Positions 34,943-45,569 of a DNA stretch of 64,000 nt are shown piece by piece (the first letter of the stretch is position 1; every line of letters begins with the position of its first letter). Source of the DNA: Trichopria drosophilae (taxonomy: Eukaryota > Arthropoda > Insecta > Hymenoptera > Diapriidae); the NCBI GenBank assembly GCA_030407085.1, contig CM059584.1:91334501-91398500 (forward strand), read 5' to 3'. Made by a program: the position numbers and the translations under genes. The notes under the pieces were generated by a model. It searched no databases, was not told the origin of the DNA, and saw only the letters and a list, made by a program, of their open reading frames with translations.

Positions 34943-35185
34943 TCAGGAACGCAATGCCACGCCCACTTGCGGTGCTTTATCACACAGTTCCATTGCTGGA
35001 ATTCCAGTGCCCAGCGAGCTAGACGGCCTGTGGGTTTCTGGTCGAGTTTGCAGCCAAGTCAGAGCCTTATAGTCCGTAATTACCGCGAACTCATATCCCT
35101 CCACATACGGACGCAACTTCCTAATTGCCCATAATACAGCTAGACACTCTCGTTCCGATCTGGAGTAGTTCATCAAATACCGCAA
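34943..35185 (-). pseudogene. Gypsy B RNase H fragment
   Basis: The frame reads YSRSERECLAVLWAIRKLRP YVEG, then FAVITDYKALTWLQ, the classic RNase H core of Gypsy elements (SE.E.LA..WA....YL.G..F.V.TDH..L.WL). It keeps the Glu of the second catalytic block and TDYKAL in place of TDHKAL. Its first residues are fused directly to RT palm sequence by a deletion near 35180. Confidence 0.8.
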
Positions 35186-35199
35186 ATGTGCCTCGAAAT

Positions 35200-35837
35200 C
35201 CTCTGTCGCAATGATGATATCATTCAGATTCCGAAAATGTGTGGTTCGAATTCCGATCCGAATAGGGCGTCAACCAGGCGTTGAAACGTCATCAAAGCAT
35301 TCGTCAACTCAAACGGCATCCAGACGAATTGCCACAGGCCCGACCCTGGAACCGCAAAAGCTGTATACTTCCGGCTTTCCGGATCCTTAGGAATTTGTTA
35401 ATACGCCTGCTTCAGGTCGATCATTGACAAATGTCGAGCCCGTCGCAGCTTATCCAAAATAGAATCCATGTTCGGAATCGGATATGCATCTTTTCGTGTG
35501 ACCGCATTCAAATCCCATTAATCGATCCACATCCGGATCAAACCATCGCTTTTTTTATTATCACCGGCGGGCTACTCCAATCACTCGATGACCTTTCGAT
35601 AACCCCTTTCTCCGCTAACTCTCTCACCTCCTGTTGTGCTTTTTGCAGTATTATGGTGGACATACGAAGTGGTCGATGCTTAATCGGTGTAGCCCCTTCC
35701 ACACTAATTTGATGCTCCGTTAGACGAGTCAGCCCGGCGGTTTTCTCACTCCCTTTCAAAATACTCGCAACTAATTCAGCTACCCTCTTCTCTTGATCCT
35801 CATCCAACTCACTAATTCCGGCGCAGTCTTTTGCCAT
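35200..35837 (-). pseudogene. Gypsy B reverse transcriptase with mutated catalytic box
   Basis: 35837-35538 is the RT entry (HRPLRMSTIILQKAQQEV, then GVIERSSSDWSSPPVIIKK). Further on, the frame with WDLNAVTRKDAYPIPNMDSI follows an in-frame TAA at 35518-35520 where the family has Tyr (D-Y/F-R). The catalytic YLDD is replaced by NLND (35219-35230), so both the Tyr and the first metal-binding Asp are lost. The reading then passes EDFEAHLR directly into RNase H, so the RT thumb and connection are deleted. Confidence 0.75.
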
Positions 35838-36233
35838 TCCATTGCCCAGAAGTTTTCTGGACTCGACCCATGCCCGCTTACTCGGCCACCTCTATGTTAA
35901 TAGTGTCTAGGGACGGGGGTCTGAGTTTTAGGAAACTTTCCTTTTCCCCTTTTTTCGCCTGCTTCTTCGACGCCAAAATCCCTTGGGTCGACCGGGTTCC
36001 GTTACTAACACGCTCGCAATTCCTTTCACCTCACGACCATCTTCCTCATTCCAGAGCAGATACTCGCATAATAGACGTCGTACGTACGTACGTGTTATGC
36101 TCGAACCCGTGGTACTTATGTGAGTACTCCGGATACTTACGCAAAAAGACTGTCGATCGGACGGGTCGACTCTGGGTTTTGGGTGAACGGAGGCGACTGC
36201 GCTAGAGAAAGAAAATCTGAGGAGGGGAAACAA

Positions 36234-36712
36234 CCAATACTGAATCGATTGAACTGACGAATTTATTTTATGGAGATTTGACGACTTCGGTATTTGAAAA
36301 AGACGAGGGATTTTATATAGGATTATTGAGGGAAGTCGGCGGCGGCTTGTTGAAATCCCCGGTCAGGTTTCGACGCCGGAAAACTGTCCGACTGAAAAGG
36401 GAGAATGGGGCGCAATATAAAAATTGTGACCAGAAATATTATTTTTAGTAGAGAATAGGGATGAGGAAAACACAAGAGGGTAAAAAAAATATACCGACCT
36501 AAGCAAAAAAAAATTATTATATTAAAAAAAATAAAGGAGAGTTGACTCGAATTCCTAAAGGCCCTATTGATGTTTATTGCCACTGTTACGTCCGAATCTA
36601 TAATGATCTCGTCATCAAGGAGTTATCCTCGGTGAAGAAATCGGCCAAAACTCGGACGCGAGAGTACGTGCTCAACTCTGAAAAATCGAGCCCGCGTTCT
36701 AAATTGCGGGGA
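36234..36712. other. Spacer between Gypsy B and an LTR-like repeat
   Basis: Contains GGTTTCGACGCCGGAAAACT at about 36364-36383, which recurs at 54.13 kb inside another repeat block. No frame is convincing. Confidence 0.4.
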
Positions 36713-37152
36713 CTTCTACTAAGGTGCGGGTCGAGCAAATACACTATTCAAAATCGGTTCAAACAACGTTTATTTATTTTGGTTGAGGATGGAGAGGAAG
36801 GGGGGAGAAGATTTTCAAGGGAAAATCGGGTTTTGATCCCTGCGGCTGCGGGAGCTCGACTCTGTAACAAAAAAAAGAACTGATTCTAATTAGAGCCTGT
36901 TATGATAAATTTCGTTAGTGTTACTAAATAAAGGGAAGAGGGGGCGCGATGAATAAAACCAAATTGAGTCTACAATGGTGTAAACTGACTAAATTTATTC
37001 AGAGATTGACGCCCTGGTTCGGCTCAGAAGGGGGTGCCACGGGGCCTAAGGTTAGTGAAAGAGAAAGATCGAGAATTTTAAAACAAAGTGGTTTCTTACC
37101 CTTTTATGAAGTTGTTTCCTGCTCGCGATGAGATGGTAGTTTTGGCAGCGCC
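36713..37152 (-). repeat. LTR-like dispersed repeat, copy 1
   Basis: It is nearly identical to 51409-52072 over its length, except that the other copy has about 230 extra bases (51.65-51.89 kb) flanked by short AATAAAACCAA-type similarity. Read on the minus strand it contains AATAAAC GTTGTTTGAAC, a possible polyadenylation region. Its position 5' to Gypsy B on the minus strand would suit a 5' LTR, but no second LTR flanks that element. Confidence 0.65.
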
Positions 37153-37377
37153 TAAGCAGCGTCTAAGCAGTTCTTATCAGTTGCTTGATATGAAATTCCC
37201 GATCTTAAGTATATTTTATTTTTATTAAGGTTCACTCTAGTACGGTATTTTTGCATTAAGATTTTTGCAGTTCCTAACACATTAACATTGCTGCAAGATC
37301 CAAATGAATCCGCGTATTCTGCTCCCTTGCAAGTTCCGTCTGTTTATATTCTGCCGGCCAACGTTAAGCTGTGGGAT
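37153..37377. other. Short AT-rich spacer, no gene recognised
   Basis: This spacer lies between the LTR-like repeat and the env-like fragment. It could be the decayed remainder of the env frame, but no motif supports that. Confidence 0.4.
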
Positions 37378-37731
37378 TCAGCATAGTTTTTTTTTATTCC
37401 TGTTTTCGTGGTATATCCGCTCAGATAAAGAGTTCCAGTCCTGTGGATTTATTCGCATTCTTCCCTTGATACTTCTTGAATGTAATTTGCTATTCCGTTT
37501 AGGACTCTCGATACATGTGAATGCATGCCGCAGTAATATATTTCTCGATTTATTTCTACTTTGCATTGTTTTAAGTTCAACGTCGCATTCTTGAATGTCT
37601 AATAGTAATAATGTTGTTATATTTGAGGTTGGTCCACCGCAATCACACTCTATGAATGCAATCGCTTCTTGGAAGGATACTGCTAGTATCAGAGTTTCCC
37701 ATATGTTCGTTCTCATTACTATTATTATCAT
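37378..37731 (-). pseudogene. Env-like glycoprotein fragment behind Gypsy C pol
   Basis: A 117-residue frame starts about 120 bases downstream of the Gypsy C integrase end, on the same strand. It opens with a likely signal peptide (residues about 6-26, hydrophobic, starting near a Met-Arg-Thr) followed by a Cys-containing stretch with an N-glycosylation sequon (N-I-T, residues 37-39). From memory this 'ECDCGGP..NITT..LLDI.ECD' opening resembles virus-derived envelope glycoproteins captured by insect LTR elements. Only the N-terminal part is readable and no fusion or transmembrane part is seen, so it cannot be functional. Alternatives are a small secreted protein or a chance frame. Confidence 0.45.
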
Positions 37732-37844
37732 ATAATTCGTAAGTTTCCTGAAAAGAATTTTATGTATAAATATATACTCATTATTTAAATAAACAGGCTG
37801 TAATTTAATCTGAGGTTGTTTATGACATTTTCAATTTATTACTG

Positions 37845-38641
37845 TGGACCATTTGCTCCTTGTCTTTTATTTTAAGTTTTATATTTCCATTTTCAAAAGT
37901 CTCCAATACCTCGTAAGGCCCCACATATTCATCGTCAAATTTGTTGGTTTTGTGGATCTTCTGTAGAAATACTAAATTTCCTGCGTTTAGTGTTAATGGA
38001 TTAATATTTCTATCATAATACTGTTTTTTATTCCAATTTGGCTAATATTTGATTTTATTGTGCTTGTTCTTGTGTATCATATAGTTTGGAAGCTAGTTTT
38101 TCAATATAATCACTGTACATAATTTGGAGTTTTTTATAGCTGTTCGTGAAGAGAGTTTTGCTGATCTACCGAACATCAATTCGAACGGAGTATATTTGGT
38201 TCCCTCGTGGACGCTAGCCGGTATATTTATTTGCGTAATGCTTAATGTATTCTTTGATTACGTGGTGTGATCGTTCTAATGATCCGTTTGATTGAGGGTG
38301 AAAGGCAGTTGTTTTTACTTGTTTTATGTTAAATATTTTAGCTATTTGTCTCATTACTTTACTAAGGAAATTTTTACCTTGGTCGGTTAGTACTGCATTT
38401 GGTGATCCAAATGTACAGATTAATCTCTTCACTAATGCTTCAGCTATGTCTGAGGCTGTTGCTTTTTTAGTGGTATTGCTATTAAGTATTTTGTTAGATT
38501 ATATTGTATTGTTAAAATATTCTCGTATCCTTCGTCGGTTTTACTATTTGGGATTACGATATCCATAGCGATTTGTTCCATGGTTTGTTTTGAATTATTT
38601 GATTTACAATTTTGGATGAATTTCTCTATGTCGATTTTCAT
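37845..38641 (-). pseudogene. Gypsy C integrase
   Basis: 38641-38444 carries the approach to the core (MEQIAMDIVIPNSKTDEGYE, with the first catalytic Asp in MDIV). 38432-38214 carries the second Asp (AVLTDQGKNF) and, about 35 residues on, FHPQSNGSLERSHH with the catalytic Glu. A GPY/F domain follows in about 37990-37850 (KFDDEYVGPYEVLETFENG). All DDE residues are kept. One frameshift separates the first two frames, and others follow before the GPY/F part. Confidence 0.85.
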
Positions 38642-38862
38642 ATTTTCCCAATAATACCGTTGTTTTATTCTTTTGAGAGTTTTACCTATTCCTTTATGGC
38701 CGCTTAAAGGGGACGAATGCAGTTCTTTTATTAGATTTGATCTATCGTTTATTTTCGCGTGGATTAATGTTCCTTATATATTAAAATTATATATTATTAT
38801 ATATTAATTTTGTGTTCAAAATTTTTAATTGTTGTTGTATAAATAAGTTCGAGTACGGGTTC

Positions 38863-39708
38863 TCATTCTACTCCTTTTATTTCGTCGCTTTTTGCTATGC
38901 TAATTGTCGATAGTTGTAATTCGTTTACTTTTTCTTTTAATTGTTTGATGAGTTTCTTAATGTTCTGTTTTGTTAAGAGTTGGCTTTCTCCTATATCTGA
39001 TGTTACTGGTAATCCGATATGGTATTTATTATTCTTCTTTATTAGTGATATTTTATTTAGTTTTAAATTTTTATATTCCGGTAAACCGTTTCTGTCTTTT
39101 AATTCTGTTGATCCTTTATCGCAGGGCTGCCCACTGGTAGTTAAAAAATATCCCAGATTACCTTTTTGAATGTACAAGAGATTCGCAATTTCTATGACGT
39201 TTTTATTTCTGTAATACTTATCATTTGTCATGTTGTTGGTTTCGTTATTCATTTCGTCGTCGTCTTCGTCTGAATTAAGGTCTATTGATGTACAGTCTTC
39301 GATTTCTTCTTTGTCTTTATAGCTTATTTCGAGTTGATAATCGATACGATCATTTGCGATATTATTGTCTGATTCCTTATTATTTTTATTCAGATTTGCT
39401 GTTATGATGTTATCATCATTGTATGTATGATCGACTTGATCGAGATTGGTTTGTGATTCTTTAATTGGAGAAAGTATGCCTCGTGTTTTATTTTGTTGTG
39501 TGTTTTTTGTATGTTTTTGTTTCTGTTTCTGATTTATAATTTCTAGTCTGTTTGGTTGGCAATTGTTTCGTGTACTACGTCTTAATGGTTTTTCTTTGGG
39601 TTCCGCTTGATTTATAGTTATAATTTGTTCAGACATTGTTGCTAGTTTTTCCTCGTCATACCTCGATACAGAGTCTGTACTTTCTGTGTCATCTATGTCC
39701 TGTTTCAT
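38863..39708 (-). CDS. Gypsy C linker between RNase H and integrase, 281 residues
   Basis: An intact 281-residue frame lies between the RNase H end and the integrase finger. It is rich in Asn, Lys, Glu and Asp and has an acidic stretch (LNSDEDDDEMNNE, near residues 143-155). A C-terminal part follows that looks folded and helical (LLTKQNIKKLIKQLKEKVNE, residues 245-264). Gypsy elements of insects often have some spacer here, but this one is unusually long. It has no recognised domain. It could be an accessory part of pol or an inserted unrelated frame. Confidence 0.55.
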   Translation of the reverse strand: MKQDIDDTESTDSVSRYDEEKLATMSEQIITINQAEPKEKPLRRSTRNNCQPNRLEIINQKQKQKHTKNTQQNKTRGILSPIKESQTNLDQVDHTYNDDNIITANLNKNNKESDNNIANDRIDYQLEISYKDKEEIEDCTSIDLNSDEDDDEMNNETNNMTNDKYYRNKNVIEIANLLYIQKGNLGYFLTTSGQPCDKGSTELKDRNGLPEYKNLKLNKISLIKKNNKYHIGLPVTSDIGESQLLTKQNIKKLIKQLKEKVNELQLSTISIAKSDEIKGVE

Positions 39709-39756
39709 TTTTTTTGCAATCTTCGAGTGTATGATTTATTACAAAAGGCACAGAAT

Positions 39757-40065
39757 TTATTCCTTGGTTATGTTTGCGTTTCTTGACAAAACGTCTGCAA
39801 TCTCAATTAATTTTCCAGGTTTATGGATCACTTTGAATTCGTATTCTAGTAGGTTATACATCCATTTGGCTACTCTTGTATTTGGATCTTTTTTTGTCCT
39901 GAAAGACTCTAGAGGTTTGTGGTCTTTATATACCGTGAATTCGTGGCCGTATACATAGGGTTTGAAATGTCGAATTGCGTAATATATGCCTAATGCTTCT
40001 TTGTCATAGGTTTCGTACTTCCGTTCGTGTTCGTTCAGAACTCGTGATATACATGATGTTGGCAT
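39757..40065 (-). pseudogene. Gypsy C RNase H
   Basis: The frame reads SRVLNEHERKYETYDKEALG IYYAIRHFKPYVYG, then FTVYKDHKPLESF and IHKPGKLIEIADVLSR, which follow the Gypsy RNase H pattern to its usual ADALSR-type end. The catalytic TDH is KDH here, so one conserved residue is changed. It lies in a different frame from the RT. Confidence 0.8.
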
Positions 40066-40312
40066 ATCGCTACCTATTTATCATTGTGATAAAACTGCGC
40101 CGAGGGCGTAGCCAGATGCGTCTGTTGTTATGATGAATGGTTTATCGAAATTGGGTATTGTAATACAGGTACATTGCATCATTTTTCTTTGAGTGTTTCG
40201 AATGCGTCAGCTGCGTCTGCGCTCCAAGTGAATGGTACATCAATTTTTAGAAGGTTAAATAACGGTTTTGCTATATGGGAAAAGTTTTCTATGACTCGTT
40301 TATACTAGCCTG

Positions 40313-40795
40313 CTAAACCAAGGATTGTTTTAGATTTTTCGGAGCCGGGAAATTCTTGACGTTGTTAATTTTGCTTGGGTCGGGTTTCGGTCCATCTTCT
40401 CCTATTATGTGACCAAGATAACATACTTCTTTTCTTAAGAATTCGCATTTATCTGGTTGCAATTTCAGATTTACGCCTCTTAATCTGTTAAATAGTTTTT
40501 CGCATTTAATTTGGTGTTCTTGTAATGAGGATGAGTATATGTCAATATCATCGAGGTAAACGAATAGTTCGTTTCCTTGTATACTGGAAAGTATTATGTC
40601 CATTAATCGTTGGAACGTAGCTGGTGCGTTTTTTAGGCCAAATGGCATGCGATCGAATTCGTAGTGTCCGTGTGGAGTTGAAAATGCTGTTTTATGAGAG
40701 TCGTTTTCATCCATCTTTATTTGAAGAAAACCGGATGCTAAATCGAAAACTGAAAAATACTTTGCACCTCCCAGCTGGTCTAAAATATCAACCAT
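40313..40795 (-). pseudogene. Gypsy C reverse transcriptase palm, catalytic box intact
   Basis: The 160-residue frame has FSVFDLASGFLQI (first catalytic Asp, residue 18), RMPFGLKNAPATFQRLMD, and FVYLDDIDIYS with YLDD at residues 80-83, followed by the QPDKCEFLRKEVCYLGH region. The three metal-binding Asp residues are all kept. The N-terminal RT part continues to about 41.1 kb on the same strand with breaks. RT copies the element RNA into DNA. Confidence 0.9.
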
Positions 40796-41100
40796 ATTGG
40801 GTATTGGATATGAGTCTCCAATTGACTTTGTTCAATTTTCGAAAGTCTAAAACCATACGCCACCTTTTATTTCCTTGGAGGTCTGCTTTTTTGAAAACTA
40901 TCCATATTGGCGTGTTGTAAGGTGATTGTGAAGGTTTGATTATTACACTTTGTAATTGTTCTGCCACTTGTTTATTAATCTAATCTTTTTGAATAGGAGG
41001 AAACCTATATTGCTTTGTATTTATTGGAACTTCATTTGTTGTTGTTATTTTATGCTTTATTAAGTGTATGAAGCCTAGGGGTTCTTCGACCCCCTTTTTT

Positions 41101-41400
41101 AAGTTTTTCGACACTCTCTTTTTCTTCTTTATTTAGATGTTCTATTCATAGTAGATTTTTTACTTTTTCTGTTGTCCTCATTTGTTTTATAGTGTGCAAA
41201 ATTGTTTCTTGTTTTATACCTATAGCTTTAGCCATATGTATATTATGTTCTTCCTTTTAGAACTCTGTGTATGTACAGAATTTATCGTTTTCATTATATT
41301 TTTTTATTAACCATTATATAAAAATTACATCAAATGTAGACCCCATAAATTTGCCAAAGCAAAAAGTATTTTTGTCCGTGATCTTGTACATACGTACATC
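41101..41400. other. AT-rich end of Gypsy C region, no motif
   Basis: Protease and gag of element C would be expected here and upstream, but I cannot recognise them. Confidence 0.4.
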
Positions 41401-41402
41401 CG

Positions 41403-41585
41403 TATAATAAGAGAGGTATAGCAAGGCGCATGATGGAGAAGGGGAAAGCCAAATTTAGGTCTATATTGATTGGTTGTTTCAACACCTCTCCTATGTTATA
41501 CCATGCTCCTATTCTGAGTAATTTAGATCAACGCTGATTGGTTGCTTTTGTGCAGCTACTAAGTTGCTATACCTCCCTTATTATA
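41403..41585. mobile_element. Small MITE-like inverted repeat, 183 bp
   Basis: A 22-base terminal repeat, TATAATAAGAGAGGTATAGC plus AA at 41403-41424, is mirrored at 41564-41585 with a single mismatch. Inside, two TGATTGGTTG words (41468 and 41535) repeat directly. TA-rich flanks leave the target duplication unclear. No coding capacity. Confidence 0.65.
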
Positions 41586-43330
41586 ACATGATATATCTTG
41601 CTAGGAGCCGACTTATATTGCGTAACGGAAATGAATATATAGTATAACCGTACTTTTTCCGGATGGGAAAGGTTATAAAAAAATTGTATCGAAACACGGA
41701 ATACTCAAATTAACTCGACAAGTTATATATTTCTCAAGATAAAGGGGACGGTACATTAATTTGGGGCGCGATAAACTGACGACAGAAATACGCAAAGGAC
41801 GGCGGAAACATCAAAGGGGCGAGTTCGCAAATCACGCAACGAGAAAATTTCTTGTGAAATGACCGGAAACGAAAGGGGGCACAAAATCAAAAAGGGGCGG
41901 CGGTACTCACACAAAAATCGGTGCACTGAACGGGTGACGGTCCACTCGGGACGCAAAGTTCTCGTCCGGGGTGGTTGAGATGGTGGTTGGTTGGCGGTAA
42001 AATTGGCGGTCCTCCTTGAGGTCGATTGTCCTCCAGAACGGTGGACTTCACTCGTAACTCGCGTTTAGTGTTGATCACTCGGGTACAGGCACGCACTGCG
42101 AAATCTGTCCGCTTGATTGTAAGAACCGATCACGAATGTGTCGGGGCTCGCGCCGAAAGTTCCGAGGCCCGTGCCGCGAGCACGGTGTTGCCGCTTCGTA
42201 CGTATCGCAGAACGTCGGGGGGAAGGGAGGAAAAGAAATAGAAAGTATGACGGGCAAGCAGAAGGAAAAGGACAGCGATTTACAGTTAGATAGGATAGGT
42301 GTGTGACGGCGGTGTGGAAGGGGGAAAGCAGAGAGACTTCGTCTCATAGCACAGAGAGGGGTGCATATCTTCCCTCTTGTGTGAGAGAGAGAGATGCAGC
42401 ATATTGGGCGTCTCAGAGCGGGGCGGGACAGCGGAATTTCCGTGTCCTGGAAAGAGACGGACGGGAGATGGTTTCTCCGTTTTTTATGAAAACTGTTTTG
42501 GGGCGGCGTTACATGGAGAACGCGGCATCAGGTCCGCCGTTGAGTTGTGCCGAGGAACGACTGTCAACTCGGACCTGAAATGGTGGAGGCAACGAAAGTT
42601 GCCGTACGTCAAGAGCGACTGCTGCTTGAGTCCTGCGAATTACAGGCGAACGAAAGAAGGGGCATCGGCGCGCGGCCGCGCTGCATGGAGCGTCCGATTG
42701 TCGTTCGAACGACTTGGGACGGCTGGCGAGTGCGTAGCCGTGGTGGGGAAACGGAAGCGAACATCGGTTCCTTGCGTGTCGCGGTTGCGACGAACGTCGG
42801 GGCGAAGATGCCACATAGAAAAATCCAGCGGGGGGAAAGGGCTCGTGCGTCGAGAACGTGCGATGGATGCATGCACGACCGAGGCGAACGGCTAACGGAG
42901 CAGTCGCCATGGTGGGGATGAGAAATGGAAACGGGCTCTCGTGCGTCGAGGCGATGATCGTTGGAGCACCGATTCCTTAGCTTGGTGATATATGAGGGGC
43001 AAACAAGGGGAAGAGGCTCGCGCATCGAAGGTGTGAGAGAAGAGTTCTCACACGAGCGGACGCTTCTTCGAGAATTAAAACTTGCCGTTCAACCGCTGCA
43101 ATTGCAGTTGACGGACCGGTAGTGGGAGGTGAGAGGAGAGGATGTACCTTTTTGAATAGGGGGAAGCAATTCGGTTTCTGACGTCCTACGATCTGCGGCG
43201 ATTCAGGATGTCTGCGTATCCTGTCGACTTGCCACTGCGCGGCTTAGTCATGGTCCTCTGTTCCTTTTCTCGGAAACTGGGAATTTACGGGAAGTGGGGG
43301 TGAGATCTGTGACGAATCTCGTTACAATAG
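41586..43330. other. CpG-rich island with imperfect internal repeats
   Basis: From about 41.75 kb GC and CpG rise steeply. Open frames exist on both strands (for example 42377-42895 plus and 42609-43025 minus) and none has a motif. Between 42.69 and 43.03 kb the words GTGGTGGGGA, GCTCGTGCGTCGAG and CGCATCGAAGGTG recur imperfectly, suggesting an old tandem repeat. It may be a host 5' exon/promoter or retroelement gag and LTR. Confidence 0.3.
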
Positions 43331-43333
43331 ATA

Positions 43334-44735
43334 CACTGAGAAAACAAATTTTCTAGTTTCAAGTAAAATTTACTTGATTCAAATAAATGGTTTATTTGAA
43401 TAGTAGCAAGTAAATATTTATTCCATCAAAATATATAAATTATTCAAATAAAAAAATTATTTACTTACATTTAAAATTTATATATTTCCCTTAAGTGAAT
43501 GTATTAAGAAAAGTAAATTAAATTTATAATTATAATAATAATTTTTGGAATTAAATGAATATTTACTACAATCAAATAAGTATTTTTCGAATCTACATTA
43601 AAACTTAGATATATAAATAATTTATTATTGTTAATGATGAAAATCTAAAGTTAAGAAAATATTTACTTCGATGAAGTAAATATTTATTTAATTAAATACA
43701 TGAATATCAAAACGAAATTGCACCTCTCTGTTCTCCCCCCCCCCCACCCCCGTCACATCTGCACCCTTTTTCTTCGCTCCCTATCTGTACATTTCTCTTC
43801 TCTGTGTAAGTGCATATGCGTATTTACAGATGTACGTTCCGATAGAGAGAGGAAATAGATAGAATGATCGAAGAGAGGGAAGAAGATGAGTTATTATTTT
43901 TTTTTAATTTCACACATACATATACGTATAATACGCTCTTAAGAAATAAATAAATTAAATTATCGCAGAAAAAAAGGAGTAGAAAGCGCATTCGAAACCT
44001 GCGACGCTCTGATTACAAAGTTGGCAACTTAACCATTACGCTACAGCGGACTGTGAGAAAACCTCTTAAAGATAATCCAGTTACTCTATTCTTACGATTT
44101 AGTATTATTAAAAAGCTTAAATATTTGTTTTTAGTAAACATTTACATAAAAAAGATGAGCTAGGTATAAATAATTGAGTTACTTGAAATAAGTAAATACA
44201 GCGTAAACTATATTACACTTAAAAAAATTGACTTATTCATTTGATACTTTCATTCAAAGCACTAATTTACTAATAAATATAAAATATTTTTTTATACATC
44301 TCCTACCTACGTAATCTTTTCTCAGTGAAATGCAAATGTAAAGGGGGGAGGGAAAAGGTGTGGGATAATTTTATTTGATATTTATTTAATTAGATATATA
44401 TTTACATTATCGAAGTAAAAATATTTTCTTAACTTGAGATTTTCGTCATTAACAGTAATACAGTATTTATATATTTCAATTTTTTTTTAATTTAAATTTG
44501 CAAAATATTTATTTGATTCTAATCAATATTCATTTAATTCCAGAAATTATTATCTTAAATATGAATTTCATTTATTTTTCTCAATACTACATTTACTTGA
44601 AGGAAATATATATATTTTAAATTCAAGTAAATAATTTTTTTATTGTAATAATTTATATATTGTTATTAAATAAATATTTACTTGCTGCTATTCAAATAAA
44701 CCATTTATTTGAATCAAGTAATTTTTTTTTCAGTG
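43334..44735. mobile_element. Foldback element, 1.4 kb, with about 365-bp inverted arms
   Basis: The left end, TACACTGAGAAAA (from 43332), and the right end, TTTTTTCAGTGTA (to 44737), are inverted. Similarity continues for about 365 bases through shared words such as CAAATAAATGGTTTATTTG, AAGTAAATATTTAT and GTTAAGAAAATATTT (arms about 43334-43700 and 44370-44735). TA flanks both termini, consistent with a TA target duplication. The loop contains a poly-C run (43735-43745), a tRNA-like head and a second internal CTCAGTG end (44322), so another insertion may be nested. No transposase frame is present. Confidence 0.85.
43985..44052 (-). ncRNA. tRNA-like Pol III promoter module (SINE head)
   Basis: The minus strand reads GTAGCGTAATGGTTAAG (box A, 44045-44029) and CGCAGGTTTCGAATGCG (T-arm-like, box B, about 44002-43986). 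The T-arm can pair but has an extra T in its loop, and the acceptor stem does not close, so this is not a normal tRNA gene. It sits in the loop of the foldback element. Confidence 0.5.
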
Positions 44736-44739
44736 TACA

Positions 44740-45565
44740 ATATTATTTCGTTATAAATAATTATATGTAATAATTCATGTTTCGAGTCAAAAAAATAGAA
44801 TTTCAGTTTTCAGTAAATATTTACTTAAAATTCTTTGTATTTATTAAGTACACGGAGTTCTTGTCAAGAAGTAAACCTTTTTTTTCGATTCAGGAAGTTA
44901 ATTTTTAATTCAAAATAATATCTACTTACATTTAATAAACACACAGTTTACAAAATATTTGTTACGGTTTACTTATTTTTAAAAATGTTTCTTTGTATTT
45001 ACAAAACAAGAATTTGGACCAAGAAAACCATTTTTTAATAAATTCATTTACTTTATTCAAATATATTTTTTAGTAATAATTTAGCGTGAGGGATTTATTT
45101 TCGGTACATTTATGACGTGGGACTCAAGTTCGGTTAGAGGATCATAAAATTCGGATTGGTTGGAGGTTAGGTTAGTATAACGGAGGGGTCCGGGCGGGGG
45201 GGGGGGGGCGAAGCCCACCCGCGAACGCGATGCGAATTGGACATGAAATTCTGATTGTAGAAGTATAATTAATGCATCTGAAATATTTATTGAAATTCAT
45301 TAGGGGAATCTTTCCTGGGAAATTTTTTCCAGAGGAAATTTTTTCTGGGGAATGAAGTCCGGGAACCGTTTATTTCATTGTGGGGTGCGTGAGTGTCTTT
45401 TTCAAAATTGTCACATTTTTATACAAATTTCAATTTCTGGCCTTCCATGAATTTTAATGGTAAACCTTTCGATGAACTGCTTCCTCTAAAAGAAATTTTT
45501 CATTACAGTATTTCGACGTAATTTGGCTTTCCGAATACGAATATGACAATAGAAATTAGCGTTCG
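44740..45565. other. AT-rich, related simple words, no gene
   Basis: 44.74-45.1 kb repeats the AAATATTTACTT-type vocabulary of the foldback arms but in no clear order. A 13-base poly-G run lies at 45196-45208. Confidence 0.45.
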
Positions 45566-45569
45566 AACA

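Larger units (their letters stand above)
33656..36233 (-). mobile_element. Ty3/Gypsy element B, inactivated
   Basis: Minus-strand order is RT N-terminus (35837-35538), RT palm (about 35540-35200), RNase H (35185-34943), integrase finger and core (about 34830-34030) and a C-terminal tail (33937-33656, starting near YTEPAIPPELETELVHRMR). Gag and protease are not recognised. Stops, frameshifts, a mutated catalytic box and an RT-to-RNase H deletion make it inactive. Confidence 0.8.
37845..41100 (-). mobile_element. Ty3/Gypsy element C with long RNase H-integrase linker
   Basis: Minus-strand order is RT (about 41100-40313), RNase H (40065-39757), a long linker (39708-38863), integrase finger and core (38641-38214 and neighbours) and a GPY/F domain (about 37990-37850), then the env-like fragment. 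Gag and protease are not found; they should lie beyond 41.1 kb. It is the least decayed Gypsy pol in the window but still frameshifted between blocks. Position and env suggest a retrovirus-like (Errantivirus-type) ancestor. Confidence 0.8.

Noticed and set aside
42303..43025. Overlapping frames on both strands in the CpG-rich island as exons
   Set aside because: Three or more mutually overlapping frames with no domain and no splice evidence; the region has imperfect internal repeats.
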